Shown one piece after another: positions 53,162 through 63,038 of a DNA stretch of 64,000 nt. The notes below the pieces were generated by a model. The model did no database searches. It saw only the letters and a program-made list of their open reading frames with translations, and had not been told where the DNA came from. Within the stretch, counting starts at the first letter, position 1; every line of letters begins with the position of its first letter. A program made the translations under genes and the position numbers. This stretch comes from Pontibacillus chungwhensis BH030062 (GTDB lineage Bacteria > Bacillota > Bacilli > Bacillales > BH030062), in assembly GCF_000770675.1 (NCBI RefSeq), contig NZ_AVBG01000006.1, forward strand, positions 62,001 to 126,000. The letters are read 5' to 3'.

Positions 53162-53163
53162 CC

Positions 53164-53193
53164 AAAGCGCCCTCTCTATGCAGAGGGCGCTTT
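53164..53193 (+). terminator. Terminator downstream of the BASS gene
   Basis: 12-bp perfect stem AAAGCGCCCTCT with its complement and a 6-nt loop, directly after the stop codon; the T tract is short. Confidence 0.8.
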
Positions 53194-53213
53194 ACTACAT
53201 CACAGACCCACAG

Positions 53214-53300
53214 CGTGCCAGACACCCTGCAACACTGCACCGCATCGAAGGGTGCCTGACACCCTTCACCACTCTAAAGCACTCCCGCGTGCCTGGCACC
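53214..53300. repeat. REP-like array, 3 cores 37 bp apart
   Basis: CGTGCCAGACACC at 53214, GGTGCCTGACACC at 53251 and CGTGCCTGGCACC at 53288. The last two carry the GCCTG variant, also seen with TCAGG elsewhere. It lies upstream of the dpp promoter region. Confidence 0.92.
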
Positions 53301-53365
53301 CTTCTCTCCTTTAAAGCATGACAATATTCCCATTTCAGGTGTTTTCTTGCCTTTTCTGCTAAATA

Positions 53366-53393
53366 TTGATAAAATTATATGAAAATTTATAAA
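53366..53393 (+). promoter_or_regulatory. Probable SigmaA promoter of the dpp-ykf operon
   Basis: TTGATA (53366-53371), 16 bases, TATAAA (53388-53393), about 40 bp upstream of dppA. The spacer is occupied by the CodY-like box. Confidence 0.6.
53373..53387 (+). promoter_or_regulatory. CodY-like operator in the dpp promoter
   Basis: AATTATATGAAAATT matches the CodY consensus AATTTTCWGAAAATT at 13 of 15 positions and lies between the -35 and -10 boxes. The dpp operon of B. subtilis is a classic CodY target, repressed when branched-chain amino acids and GTP are plentiful. Confidence 0.65.
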
Positions 53394-53430
53394 ATTCTTA
53401 ATGCTAGATTACTAGAGGGGGATCACACCT

Positions 53431-54255
53431 ATGAAGCTCTACCTATCAGTGGATATGGAAGGAATCACAGGATTGCCGAATATTACGTATATTGACTCGG
53501 CAAAGCATAATTATGAGCGGGGACGAAAAATTATGACCGAAGAGACAAATTACGTCATTCAGTCAGCGTTCGACAACAACGCGAAAGAAATACTCGTCAA
53601 TGACAGCCACTCCAAAATGGACAACCTTCTCATTGAAGAACTACATCCGGAGGCCCAGCTCATCACGGGAGACGTTAAACCGTTCTCGATGATGCAAGGA
53701 CTTGATGATACATACGAAGGAGCCATGTTTGTAGGCTACCACGCCAGAGCTGCACAAAAAGGGGTGATGTCTCATTCCATGATTTTCGGTGTACGTAATT
53801 TCTACATAAATGATGTTGCCGTGGGAGAACTCGGTCTAAACGCATATCTAGCAGGCTATTACGGGGTTCCCGTTTTAATGGTAGCGGGTGACGATCAGGC
53901 CGCGCAAGAAGCAGAGGCCCTTATTCCCAACATAACGACTGCTCCCGTGAAAGAAACAATCTCCCGCTCTTCTGTAAAGAGCCTAACACCTAAAAAAGCA
54001 GGCGAACTTCTTCAACAAAAGACAACACAAGCACTTCAAAACCGTCACAACGTAGAACCACTCGTTCCACCTAAACAACCTACATTACGAATTGAGTTCA
54101 CCAATTACGGAGAAGCCGAATGGGCAAACTTAATGCCTGGCACAGAACTTGAACCAGATTCAACCACAGTGAAATTTCAGGCAAAAGACATGCTTGAAGC
54201 TTATCAAGCCATGCTCGTCATGACAGAACTCGCGATGCAAACTAAATTCCGTTAG
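53431..54255 (+). CDS. dppA: D-aminopeptidase DppA (M55 family)
   Basis: 274 residues. All zinc ligands of the family are in place with B. subtilis numbering: Asp8 and Glu10 in SVDMEGITG, His60 in VNDSHSKM, His104 in VGYHARA and Glu133 in VGELG. DppA is a self-compartmentalising decamer that cleaves D-Ala-D-Ala and D-Ala peptides. It opens the operon with the peptide transporter and the ykf muropeptide enzymes, so it probably trims D-amino-acid peptides from the cell wall. Confidence 0.96.
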   Translation: MKLYLSVDMEGITGLPNITYIDSAKHNYERGRKIMTEETNYVIQSAFDNNAKEILVNDSHSKMDNLLIEELHPEAQLITGDVKPFSMMQGLDDTYEGAMFVGYHARAAQKGVMSHSMIFGVRNFYINDVAVGELGLNAYLAGYYGVPVLMVAGDDQAAQEAEALIPNITTAPVKETISRSSVKSLTPKKAGELLQQKTTQALQNRHNVEPLVPPKQPTLRIEFTNYGEAEWANLMPGTELEPDSTTVKFQAKDMLEAYQAMLVMTELAMQTKFR

Positions 54256-54268
54256 GAGGAAAAGAACT

Positions 54269-55201
54269 ATGATCAAGTACATTGTGAAACGTTTTTTCCT
54301 CATGATCCTAACGATCTTTATCATTGCAACCTTAACTTTCTTTCTCATGAACGCCATACCAGGGTCACCATTTAATGAAGAGAAAACGAGCAATGCCGTC
54401 GTTCAAGAAAACTTAGAAAAACACTTCAACCTAGATAAACCACTTCCAGTCCAATATGTACTCTACCTTAAATCCATCGTTACTTTTGATTTCGGACCAT
54501 CTATTAAACAACCAACAGAAACCGTAAACTCACTGCTTGGCCGAGGTTTTCCAATATCAGCTGAACTCGGAATATGGACGATCCTTGTAGCCCTCATATC
54601 AGGAATCACTCTAGGCGTCGTCGCGGCACTACGGCATAACAAATTAATCGATTATACGGCCATGACGATAGCGGTTCTCGGAATTTCCATACCGAACTTC
54701 GTGTTAGCAACGCTTGTCATCCAAGTCATTGCAGTAGATCTTAAGCTACTACCAGCTGCCACCTGGAACAGCCCACAGCATATGATTTTGCCTATAATCG
54801 CGCTCGCAACAGGACCGATGGCCATCATTGCTAGGCTGACCCGTTCAAGTATGCTTGAAACACTAACACAAGACTACATAAAAACAGCACGCGCTAAAGG
54901 ATTATCTCCTTTTAAAATCGTCGTTAAGCATGCGCTTCGAAATGCGCTCATGCCTGTAGTCACCATACTCGGAACTTTACTCGCAGGGATCTTAACAGGA
55001 ACATTCGTTATTGAGAAAATCTTCGCCATCCCTGGCATGGGGAAATATTTCGTCCAAGGGATTAACCAGCGCGACTACCCTGTCATTATGGGTACAACCG
55101 TCTTTTACAGTACATTTCTCGTCTTGATGTTATTCCTAGTCGATATCATGTACGGCGTTTTAGACCCTCGTATCAAATTGCATAAAAAAGGAGGAGAATA
55201 G
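54269..55201 (+). CDS. dppB: Dipeptide ABC transporter permease DppB
   Basis: 310 residues with six hydrophobic segments. The N-terminus MIKYIVKRFFLMILTIF and the permease EAA-type loop DYIKTARAKGLSPFKIVVKHALRNALMP (split, about 205-232) are typical of the OppB/DppB group. AGGAGG precedes the ATG 13 bp after dppA. It forms the membrane channel with DppC. Confidence 0.95.
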   Translation: MIKYIVKRFFLMILTIFIIATLTFFLMNAIPGSPFNEEKTSNAVVQENLEKHFNLDKPLPVQYVLYLKSIVTFDFGPSIKQPTETVNSLLGRGFPISAELGIWTILVALISGITLGVVAALRHNKLIDYTAMTIAVLGISIPNFVLATLVIQVIAVDLKLLPAATWNSPQHMILPIIALATGPMAIIARLTRSSMLETLTQDYIKTARAKGLSPFKIVVKHALRNALMPVVTILGTLLAGILTGTFVIEKIFAIPGMGKYFVQGINQRDYPVIMGTTVFYSTFLVLMLFLVDIMYGVLDPRIKLHKKGGE

Positions 55202-55202
55202 G

Positions 55203-56171
55203 GTGCTCACAGAAACGAAAGAAACCAAAGACCAACACACACCCTCCACCTCTTCGGAAATTCCAGATGAATGGTTTAAACCGAAAGAGAAAGATGCCGA
55301 GGGCGCCGAGACCGTGGTCCGCCCCTCTCTTTCCTATTGGCAAGACGCTTGGCGACGCTTAAGAGGAAACACGCTCGCTATGGCAGGACTCGTTTTTCTA
55401 ATTTTACTTGGCCTTATGGCGATTTTTGGTCCGATTTTCTCCCCTTACACAGTAAGTCAGGGGAATTTGCCCGAACAGAACTTGCCCCCATCTGCCGACC
55501 ACTGGTTTGGCACAGATAACCTTGGCCGCGACGTATTCACAAGAACATGGTACGGAGCACGCATTTCCTTATTCGTAGGCCTTATGGCTGCTATTATCGA
55601 CTTCTTTATCGGAGTTACGTACGGAGGAATTGCCGGCTACAAAGGTGGACGCACGGACAACGTAATGATGCGAATCATTGAAATCTTGTACGGCCTTCCG
55701 TACCTGCTCGTTGTCATCTTACTACTAGTTGTATTAGGCCCAAGTTTATTTACGATTATCGTTGCCCTAACCGTAACAGGGTGGGTCGGAATGGCCAGAA
55801 TTGTTCGAGGACAAGTGCTACAAATCAAACAAAATGAGTTCGTACTCGCCTCGCAATCATTTGGAACAAAGACGAGCCGTATTATTCGAAAAAATTTACT
55901 TCCAAATACGATGGGACCAATTATCGTACAAATGACGCTAACTGTTCCAACAGCCATTTTCGCAGAAGCCTTCCTTAGCTTCTTGGGACTAGGCATACAG
56001 TCACCATTCGCAAGCTGGGGCGTTATGGCAAACGATGCACTAGGCGTTATTTTATCAGGAGATTGGTGGCGACTTTTCTTCCCAGCATTCTTTATTTCAG
56101 CCACAATGTTTGCGTTTAACGTACTAGGCGACGGACTACAGGACGCACTCGATCCGAAGTTAAGGAGGTAA
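55203..56171 (+). CDS. dppC: Dipeptide ABC transporter permease DppC
   Basis: 322 residues from a GTG start one base after the dppB stop, with GGAGGAG inside the end of dppB. A hydrophilic ~55-residue N-terminus is followed by six membrane segments, HWFGTDNLGRDVFTRTWYG and the EAA loop (LASQSFGTKTSRIIRKNLLP). Coupling to dppB is very tight. Confidence 0.95.
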   Translation: MLTETKETKDQHTPSTSSEIPDEWFKPKEKDAEGAETVVRPSLSYWQDAWRRLRGNTLAMAGLVFLILLGLMAIFGPIFSPYTVSQGNLPEQNLPPSADHWFGTDNLGRDVFTRTWYGARISLFVGLMAAIIDFFIGVTYGGIAGYKGGRTDNVMMRIIEILYGLPYLLVVILLLVVLGPSLFTIIVALTVTGWVGMARIVRGQVLQIKQNEFVLASQSFGTKTSRIIRKNLLPNTMGPIIVQMTLTVPTAIFAEAFLSFLGLGIQSPFASWGVMANDALGVILSGDWWRLFFPAFFISATMFAFNVLGDGLQDALDPKLRR

Positions 56172-56177
56172 CCTCAA

Positions 56178-57170
56178 GTGGAAAAAATACTCGATATCAA
56201 AGACCTCCACGTTTCGTTTACGACCTATGGAGGCGAAGTCCAAGCCGTTCGCGGTGTCAACCTGGACCTTCATAAAGGAGAAACACTCGCCATCGTTGGA
56301 GAATCAGGGTGCGGGAAAAGTGTAACCGCCAACAGCATTATGAAGCTCATTCCTTCCCCGCCCGGAAAAATCACACAAGGGTCGATTCACTTTAAGGATC
56401 AGGACCTAACCAAGATGTCTAATAAAGACATCAGGAAGATTCGTGGCGTAGATATCTCAATGATTTTCCAAGACCCTATGACCGCGCTCAACCCAACCCT
56501 AACAGTCGGAGATCAGCTCACTGAAGGGTTGAAGCAACACAAAAAGATCTCATCACATGATGCGAATGAACAAGCCATCGAGATGCTGAATCTAGTTGGA
56601 ATCCCGAATCCAAAAGAACGTATGAAGCAACACCCGCACCAGTTTAGCGGTGGTATGAGACAGCGCATTGTAATCGCCATGGCGCTTATCTGCGAGCCAG
56701 AGCTATTAATTGCAGACGAACCAACTACAGCTCTTGATGTTACGATTCAGGCCCAAATTCTCCAGCTTTTTAATAAAATCCAGGAGCAAACGGGCGTTTC
56801 CATTATATTAATTACACATGACCTTGGAGTCGTTGCTAAAATCGCTGACAGAATCGCCGTAATGTACGCAGGTAAAGTCATCGAAGTAGGTACCCGGAGA
56901 GAGATCTTTTATAATCCTCAACATCCTTATACTCAAGGGTTGTTGAATTCTGTACCTCGCCTTGACCAGCGTGGCGATGAATTAATTCCAATCAACGGTA
57001 CACCGCCAGACTTATTCTCGCCCCCGAAAGGGTGTCCTTTTACAGCACGGTGTCCAAAAGCCATGGAAGTGTGTGAAAACGTGTACCCCGTTCATACGAA
57101 GCTTAGCGAAACGCAAGAAGTGGATTGCTGGCTTCAGGATGAACGAGCAAAAAAATATATAGCTACATAA
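56178..57170 (+). CDS. dppD: Dipeptide ABC transporter ATP-binding protein DppD
   Basis: 330 residues from GTG, after AAGGAGG. Walker [15 protein letters not shown], signature HQFSGGMRQRIVIAMAL, Walker B LLIADEPTTALDVT, and the C-terminal oligopeptide module with CPFTARCPKAMEVC. Its usual partner ATPase is encoded at the operon end (ykfD), four genes away. Confidence 0.95.
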   Translation: MEKILDIKDLHVSFTTYGGEVQAVRGVNLDLHKGETLAIVGESGCGKSVTANSIMKLIPSPPGKITQGSIHFKDQDLTKMSNKDIRKIRGVDISMIFQDPMTALNPTLTVGDQLTEGLKQHKKISSHDANEQAIEMLNLVGIPNPKERMKQHPHQFSGGMRQRIVIAMALICEPELLIADEPTTALDVTIQAQILQLFNKIQEQTGVSIILITHDLGVVAKIADRIAVMYAGKVIEVGTRREIFYNPQHPYTQGLLNSVPRLDQRGDELIPINGTPPDLFSPPKGCPFTARCPKAMEVCENVYPVHTKLSETQEVDCWLQDERAKKYIAT

Positions 57171-57191
57171 AAATGGAAAGGGGAAATTAGT

Positions 57192-58856
57192 ATGAAGAAA
57201 TGGATGATGCTTCTTCTCACGGTCCTATTCGCTTTCACCCTGGCTGCTTGTACAGCAACAGACAGCTCTGGTGACGGAGACAGTGACGAGACAGAAACAG
57301 AAAGCGAAGACAACAGCAGTGAAACAAATGAGGAAACGAGCGGCGATGACGTAACAACGCTTAATTTAAACAACGGGCAAAACCCAACATCGCTTGATCC
57401 TCCAAAAGGTTTCGATTCCGCTTCTTGGAACGTATTGAACAACTTAATGGAAGGTCTTACTCGTCTTGGCAAAGAACATACTCCAGAAGCAGCAACAGCT
57501 GAAGACTGGAAGGTTTCAGAAGACGGTACCGTTTACACGTTCATGATTCGCGACAATGCGAAATGGTCAAATGGTGACGATGTTACTGCAGGTGATTTCG
57601 TGTACGCATGGAAACGCCTTCTAGATCCTGAAACGGCTTCTCCAGCAGCCTTCCTTGGTTATTTTATTAAAGGCGGCGAAGCATTCAACAAAGGAGAAGG
57701 TTCTAAAGAAGACGTCATGGTAGAAGCTGTGAGTGAAAAAGAGTTAAAAGTAACGCTTGAAGCGCCAACTGGTTACTTCACTCATGTCATCTCAAACCCA
57801 GCCTTCTTCCCAATCAACGAAAGTGTTGCTACAGAAAACCCTGAATGGTTCGCTGAAGCTGACACATTCGTAGGAAACGGTCCTTTTAACCTTGCTGAAT
57901 ACAATAAAGATAAAGATATGCTTCTGAAGAAGAACGAAAACTACTGGGACGCTGAAACCGTTACTCTAGATCAAGTTCACTTCGCTATGGTAGACGACAC
58001 CAACACCGAATACCAGCTATTTGAAAGTGGTGACCTTGATGTTTCCGAAATCCCTTCAGAAATGTCTGAGGAGTTAATTGATAGCGATGCGGTTTCCATT
58101 ACAGAACAAGCTGGTACGTACTTCTACCGCTTTAACGTAACAGAAGAACCGTTCCAAAACGAAAAAATCCGTAAAGCATTCGCTCTTGCTGTAGACCAGC
58201 AGGAAATCGTTGAATTTGTCACGAAGAATAAAGAACAGCCAGCTTATGGTTTCGTTTCTTACGGATTCCAGGACCCTTCTGGGAACGACTTCCGTGAACA
58301 AAACGGTAACATGCTTGAAACAGATCCAGAAAAAGCAAAACAGCTACTAGAAGAAGGTATGAAAGAAGAAGGCTATGATGAGCTTCCTGAAGTAACCCTT
58401 ACGTATAACACTAGCGAATCACATAAAGCGATCGCTGAGGCGCTTCAACAGAAGTTCAAGACTGTTCTAGATGTAGAAATTGGCCTTGAAAATACAGAGT
58501 GGAACGTGTTCCTCCAAGACCAAAAAGACTTGAAACACCAACTATCTCGTAGTTCTTTCCTTGCTGACTACGGTGACCCAATCAACTTCTTAGAAAGCTT
58601 CACATCCGACTCTGTTATGAACCGTACAGGCTGGTCGAATGATGAATATGACCAATTAATTGCAGATGCTAAATCTGAATCAAACGATGAGAAGCGCTGG
58701 GAATTGATGTATGAAGCTGAGAAAGTTTTATTTGAAGAAATGCCGATCTTCCCGGTTCACTTCTATAACCACGTGTTCCTTAACAAAGACAATGTATCAG
58801 ATATCATCCGCCACCCAGTTGGTTATTTAGAACTGAAGTGGGCTTCTAAAGAATAA
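57192..58856 (+). CDS. dppE: Dipeptide/muropeptide-binding lipoprotein DppE
   Basis: 554 residues. Lipobox FTLAACTATDSS with Cys20, then an acidic Ser/Thr/Glu linker (about 22-50), then a family 5 solute-binding fold (TSLDPPKGFDSASWNVLNNL, YAWKRLLDPETASP, NDNAKWSNGDD-like region). In the B. subtilis operon the homologue delivers dipeptides, and the linked ykf genes point to murein peptides. The acidic linker is longer than usual. It is followed by a hairpin before the ykf genes. Confidence 0.95.
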   Translation: MKKWMMLLLTVLFAFTLAACTATDSSGDGDSDETETESEDNSSETNEETSGDDVTTLNLNNGQNPTSLDPPKGFDSASWNVLNNLMEGLTRLGKEHTPEAATAEDWKVSEDGTVYTFMIRDNAKWSNGDDVTAGDFVYAWKRLLDPETASPAAFLGYFIKGGEAFNKGEGSKEDVMVEAVSEKELKVTLEAPTGYFTHVISNPAFFPINESVATENPEWFAEADTFVGNGPFNLAEYNKDKDMLLKKNENYWDAETVTLDQVHFAMVDDTNTEYQLFESGDLDVSEIPSEMSEELIDSDAVSITEQAGTYFYRFNVTEEPFQNEKIRKAFALAVDQQEIVEFVTKNKEQPAYGFVSYGFQDPSGNDFREQNGNMLETDPEKAKQLLEEGMKEEGYDELPEVTLTYNTSESHKAIAEALQQKFKTVLDVEIGLENTEWNVFLQDQKDLKHQLSRSSFLADYGDPINFLESFTSDSVMNRTGWSNDEYDQLIADAKSESNDEKRWELMYEAEKVLFEEMPIFPVHFYNHVFLNKDNVSDIIRHPVGYLELKWASKE

Positions 58857-58884
58857 CGCACATAAACAAGAATATAATTTGATT

Positions 58885-58919
58885 GAAAAGAGGCTCCCTT
58901 TCCGGGCAAGCCTCTTTTC
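58885..58919 (+). terminator. Hairpin between dppE and ykfA, partial terminator
   Basis: GAAAAGAGGCT and its complement around a 13-nt loop, followed by a modest T-rich end. It may lower transcription of the ykf genes relative to the abundant binding protein, rather than stop it. Confidence 0.65.
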
Positions 58920-58946
58920 ATCCTACATAAGGAAGGAAGAACGCTA

Positions 58947-59864
58947 GTGCTTATACCGAAACGCTTGAAAAAGGGCGACACGATTGGCGTCATTGCACCA
59001 GCCAGCCCTCCCAACTTAGATCATGTGAACAAGGCGATCCCTTTTTTCGAACAAAAAGGACTCAACGTCAAAATAGGACCAAATGTATCTCGTACATACG
59101 GACATTTAGCTGGCACAGATGAAGAACGATTAAAAGACCTCCATGATTTCTTTCAAGATAAAGACATTGATGGCATCATCTGTGCAGGTGGTGGATACGG
59201 TACAGCCCGTATCGCAGATTACATTGATTATGATTTAATACGAAACAACCCTAAGATCTTTTGGGGATATAGTGATATTACATTTCTACATACAGCCATC
59301 AGACAACAAACCGGGCTCACAACGTTCCATGGCCCTATGCTTGGATCTGACATCGGTAAGGATACGTTCGACGATCAGTCAAGAGCTATGTTTGACCAAC
59401 TTTTCTCCCCTCAAACGCTTAACTACGACGAATCCTTTTCTCCTTTACATAGTATTTCTGAAGGTGATGCGTCCGGAGAAATTGTCGGTGGAAACCTTTC
59501 ATTACTTGTAACGTCAATCGGGACTTCGTTTGAGATTGATACAAAAGGGAAACTGTTGCTTATAGAGGATATTGGTGAAGAGCCTTACCGCATTGACTCT
59601 TTTTTAAACCAATTACGCCAAGCAGGTAAATTTGAAGATGCTACTGGTGTGATTGTGGGTGATTTTTCAGAATCAGACCCGAAAAAAGAAGCCTCCCTTT
59701 CCTTAGATGAAGTGTTGCATTTTTATTTTAACAACCTTAAAAAACCCGTTTTATCAGGATTTAAAATCGGGCACTGCCTCCCCCATTTTGCGATCCCTCT
59801 TGGGACTAAGGGGACCCTGTCCACATCTAATAAATCCCTCATTATTGAACCAGGTGTGCATTAG
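58947..59864 (+). CDS. ykfA: LD-carboxypeptidase-like S66 peptidase YkfA
   Basis: 305 residues from GTG, after AAGGAAGG. S66 motifs: IGVIAPASPP, AGGGYGTARI, the nucleophile Ser in IFWGYSDITFLH, Glu in LLIEDIGEEPYRID and His in IGHCLPHFAIPLG. S66 enzymes cut L,D bonds in cytoplasmic murein peptides, releasing D-Ala from the tetrapeptide. The position in the operon matches B. subtilis ykfA. Confidence 0.92.
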   Translation: MLIPKRLKKGDTIGVIAPASPPNLDHVNKAIPFFEQKGLNVKIGPNVSRTYGHLAGTDEERLKDLHDFFQDKDIDGIICAGGGYGTARIADYIDYDLIRNNPKIFWGYSDITFLHTAIRQQTGLTTFHGPMLGSDIGKDTFDDQSRAMFDQLFSPQTLNYDESFSPLHSISEGDASGEIVGGNLSLLVTSIGTSFEIDTKGKLLLIEDIGEEPYRIDSFLNQLRQAGKFEDATGVIVGDFSESDPKKEASLSLDEVLHFYFNNLKKPVLSGFKIGHCLPHFAIPLGTKGTLSTSNKSLIIEPGVH

Positions 59865-59885
59865 CACTTCGAGAGGATGAATAAC

Positions 59886-60980
59886 ATGCAGATTGAATCA
59901 ATTGAAACGTACCCTATTGCAGAACCTCTGAAGAAGCCGTTTAAGACAGCCCTTCGTACAGTAACGGTTGCAGAAAGTATATATGTGAAAGTAACGTGCG
60001 ATAATGGAATCATTGGCTGGGGTGAAGCACCACCAACCCATGTCATTACAGGCGAAAGTATCGCAAGCATTGAATATGCCATTAGTCATATCATGAAACC
60101 CTTACTTCTTGAGAAATCACTCCTGAACAGAGAAGCACTATTTGAAGCCCTCGCCCATTCAATGGTTGGCAATACAAGCGCAAAAGCTGCGGTTGATATG
60201 GCGCTTCACGATTGCTTCGCTCAAGCTTGTGGCCTGCCTCTTTACCAGTTGCTCGGCGGATACAAATCAGAACTTGAGACAGACTATACGGTTAGCGTGA
60301 ATGATCCAGACGAAATGGCTGATGATGCCACACAATATATTCAAGATGGCTTTAACGTTTTAAAAGTTAAAGTGGGCAAAGATGAAATTGAAAAAGATAT
60401 TGAGCGTATCAGAAAGATTCGAGAAAAGATCGGCCATGAACCCACCATCCGCCTTGATGCGAATCAAGGATGGACCGTAAAAGAAGCCATTTACGCCATA
60501 CAACGAATGGAAGAGTTAGATTTACGAATTGAGCTTGTTGAGCAGCCTGTAAAAGCACATGATATCGAAGGGCTGAAGGAAGTGACCGACGCGACTCAAA
60601 CACCAATCATGGCTGATGAGAGCGTTTTCTCCCCCCAACAGGCGAAAAGAGTGCTAGAGACGAGAAGTGCTGATCTTATCAACATTAAACTTATGAAATC
60701 AGGCGGCATTCATCAGGCCATGCAGATTAATAAACTAGCAGAAAGTTACGGCGTTCCATGTATGGTTGGTAGCATGATTGAAACGAAGATCGGCATTACA
60801 GCTGCAGCCCATTTCGCTGCCAGTCAAAAAAATGTTCGCTTCGTAGACTTTGATGCGCCACTCATGCTTTTGAACGATTCGGTAGAAGGCGGCGTCATGT
60901 ATAACGGTCGCCATATAACATTTTCAGAAGGCGCTGGTCTTGGCATCACATCTGTACACCTTGATCAAGTTCTTTCCTAA
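59886..60980 (+). CDS. ykfB: L-Ala-D/L-Glu epimerase YkfB
   Basis: 364 residues. Enolase-superfamily residues are visible: catalytic KVK in NVLKVKVGKDE, metal ligands in RLDANQGW, ELVEQPV and IMADESVF, and the second lysine in NIKLMKSGG, plus FDAPLML near the end. It epimerises L-Ala-D-Glu from murein to L-Ala-L-Glu. Near-identical motifs to B. subtilis YkfB make the call firm. An ATG three codons earlier abuts the Shine-Dalgarno GAGAGG; the ATG at 59886 has better spacing. Confidence 0.95.
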   Translation: MQIESIETYPIAEPLKKPFKTALRTVTVAESIYVKVTCDNGIIGWGEAPPTHVITGESIASIEYAISHIMKPLLLEKSLLNREALFEALAHSMVGNTSAKAAVDMALHDCFAQACGLPLYQLLGGYKSELETDYTVSVNDPDEMADDATQYIQDGFNVLKVKVGKDEIEKDIERIRKIREKIGHEPTIRLDANQGWTVKEAIYAIQRMEELDLRIELVEQPVKAHDIEGLKEVTDATQTPIMADESVFSPQQAKRVLETRSADLINIKLMKSGGIHQAMQINKLAESYGVPCMVGSMIETKIGITAAAHFAASQKNVRFVDFDAPLMLLNDSVEGGVMYNGRHITFSEGAGLGITSVHLDQVLS

Positions 60981-61001
60981 ACCCAGAAGGAGGCAATCCA
61001 A

Positions 61002-61949
61002 ATGAGTCAAGAGACAGTAACAAGCACGACTTGGGTCGTCCAAGTACCCGTTGCAACAGTGTGGACATCACCAGAATCTCCACGTGAAATTGATGCACCA
61101 GGCATTTCAAACCCGATCGACTTACAACAATGGCACACCAGTTTAACGTACGAACCTAGGCTTGCCTTAAGTGATGAAAACTTAATTCAATCCCAGCTTT
61201 TATACGGCGAAGAAGTTTTGCTAGTTGATATCCAAGGGGAATGGGCACACATCATCGTTCCCACCCAACCCTCTAGAAAAGATGAACGAGGCTATCCTGG
61301 CTGGGTTCCTCTCACTCAATTAAGAGAACTCCCAAGTGAATCATGGACAGGGAATGGAGTAGCTGTTGTGAAGACAAAACAAGCTACGTTATATGATCCC
61401 TATAAGAAACCATTCCTTGATGTAAGTTATTTAACGACGCTCCCAGTACAAACGAAAGAAGAAGATTTCGTTGGCGTATTAAGCCCTCACGGAGGTGGTT
61501 ACTTCTCTGTAGAGGAGGTTGCCGTCTATCCTTCCCTCGAAGATATTCCAAAAGGGACAGGTGAGGATATCTTGAAATCCGGCGAGGTATTTGTCGACCT
61601 TCCTTACTTCTGGGGCGGCATGAGTTCATTCGGGTACGATTGTTCAGGTTTCACCTACAATATGCACAAAGCTCAAGGGTACGAAATCCCTCGTGACGCG
61701 CACGATCAAGCCGAAAGTGGCCAAAAAGTGGACCTTGACCACTTACAGCCAGGGGACTTGTTATTCTTTGCTTATGAAGAAGGCAAAGGCAAGTTGCACC
61801 ACGTTGGCCTTTACTACGGAGATGGGAAAATGCTCCACTCCCCTAACACAGGCAAGAACATTGAGATCATCGACCTTAAAGACACGATCTATGAAAAAGA
61901 ACTGTGCAGCGCGCGCCGCTATTGGGAGGAGAAAGAAGAAGACCTATGA
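61002..61949 (+). CDS. ykfC: Gamma-D-glutamyl-L-diamino acid endopeptidase YkfC (NlpC/P60)
   Basis: 315 residues without signal peptide, so cytoplasmic. Two SH3-like domains (about 10-190; [16 protein letters not shown]-like start, [10 protein letters not shown]) precede the NlpC/P60 domain with Cys in [13 protein letters not shown] and His in [16 protein letters not shown]. It cuts between D-Glu and the diamino acid in murein peptides with a free L-Ala end. AGAAGGAGG precedes the ATG. Confidence 0.94.
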   Translation: MSQETVTSTTWVVQVPVATVWTSPESPREIDAPGISNPIDLQQWHTSLTYEPRLALSDENLIQSQLLYGEEVLLVDIQGEWAHIIVPTQPSRKDERGYPGWVPLTQLRELPSESWTGNGVAVVKTKQATLYDPYKKPFLDVSYLTTLPVQTKEEDFVGVLSPHGGGYFSVEEVAVYPSLEDIPKGTGEDILKSGEVFVDLPYFWGGMSSFGYDCSGFTYNMHKAQGYEIPRDAHDQAESGQKVDLDHLQPGDLLFFAYEEGKGKLHHVGLYYGDGKMLHSPNTGKNIEIIDLKDTIYEKELCSARRYWEEKEEDL

Positions 61950-62971
61950 AGAATGAAGCAATCTTACAAGTAAAAGATATTAAGAAGCACTTTGATCTTG
62001 GGCGCGGACAGGTACTGAAAGCGGTAGATGGTATTAGTTTTGACATTTACAACGGGGAAACATTTGGGCTTGTTGGAGAATCAGGTTGCGGAAAATCAAC
62101 GGCAGGACGGACCATTATGGGGCTTTACAATAGCACAGACGGTGAAGTTCTCTATAATGGGAAAAACGTTCACGATCTTCAAGGAAAAGAAGAATTTGAA
62201 TTGAAGCGCAATATGCAGATGATCTTCCAGGATCCGTATGCATCTTTAAACCCCCGTTCGACGGTGGCTGAAATTATCGCAGAACCGCTAGAAGTTCATG
62301 GTATTTACAAGGATCAGAAGGAAAAAATGAAGCGCATCTATGAACTTCTTGAAGAAGTCGGCTTAACACGCGATCACGCAAACCGCTACCCTCATGAATT
62401 TAGTGGCGGACAACGGCAGCGAATCGGAATTGCACGTGCGCTTGCACTAGACCCTGAAATCATCATCGCTGATGAACCTATCTCTGCACTTGATGTTTCC
62501 GTTCAGGCTCAGGTTGTGAATCTATTAGAAAAGCTTCAAAAAGAAAAAGGACTGACGTATCTATTTATTGCCCATGATCTATCGATGGTTCAGCACATCT
62601 CAGACCGGATCGGTGTTATGTACCTTGGCAATATGGTTGAACTAACAGATGCTGAAGAGCTTTATAAAAACCCGCTTCACCCGTATACCAAAGCTCTCCT
62701 CTCTGCCGTTCCTATTCCGGACCCTGATATCGAGGACGAGCGAGAGCAGATCGTTATAGAGGGCGAACTGCCAAGCCCCATTAACCCACCAAGCGGTTGC
62801 GTGTTCCGTACCCGCTGCCCGATGGCCATGGAAGCTTGCGCTGAAACCGTACCAAAATGGCAACAAGTTACGAAGAACCACTACGTTGCCTGCCACCTCT
62901 ACAACGAAGAGATCGAAGACAAAACCCCAATCAACGACACAAAAGGCGGCATGAAAGTAAACATCCGCTAA
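61946..62971 (+). CDS. ykfD: Oligopeptide/dipeptide ABC transporter ATP-binding protein YkfD
   Basis: 341 residues. Walker [17 protein letters not shown], signature [17 protein letters not shown], Walker [16 protein letters not shown]-terminal [14 protein letters not shown]. It is the OppF-type partner of DppD. The ATG at 61946 overlaps the ykfC stop by ATGA; an earlier in-frame ATG at 61904 lies deep inside ykfC and is unlikely. It closes the nine-gene operon, followed by a strong terminator. Confidence 0.94.
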   Translation: MKNEAILQVKDIKKHFDLGRGQVLKAVDGISFDIYNGETFGLVGESGCGKSTAGRTIMGLYNSTDGEVLYNGKNVHDLQGKEEFELKRNMQMIFQDPYASLNPRSTVAEIIAEPLEVHGIYKDQKEKMKRIYELLEEVGLTRDHANRYPHEFSGGQRQRIGIARALALDPEIIIADEPISALDVSVQAQVVNLLEKLQKEKGLTYLFIAHDLSMVQHISDRIGVMYLGNMVELTDAEELYKNPLHPYTKALLSAVPIPDPDIEDEREQIVIEGELPSPINPPSGCVFRTRCPMAMEACAETVPKWQQVTKNHYVACHLYNEEIEDKTPINDTKGGMKVNIR

Positions 62972-62973
62972 CC

Positions 62974-63010
62974 CAAAAAACCGGCTTCCCTAAAAGGAAG
63001 CCGGTTTTTT
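62974..63010 (+). terminator. Terminator of the dpp-ykf operon
   Basis: 15-bp perfect stem AAAAAACCGGCTTCC with its complement and a 6-nt loop, ending in TTTTTT. Confidence 0.95.
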
Positions 63011-63038
63011 CACGCCCTTACGCTTTACCACACTAAAG

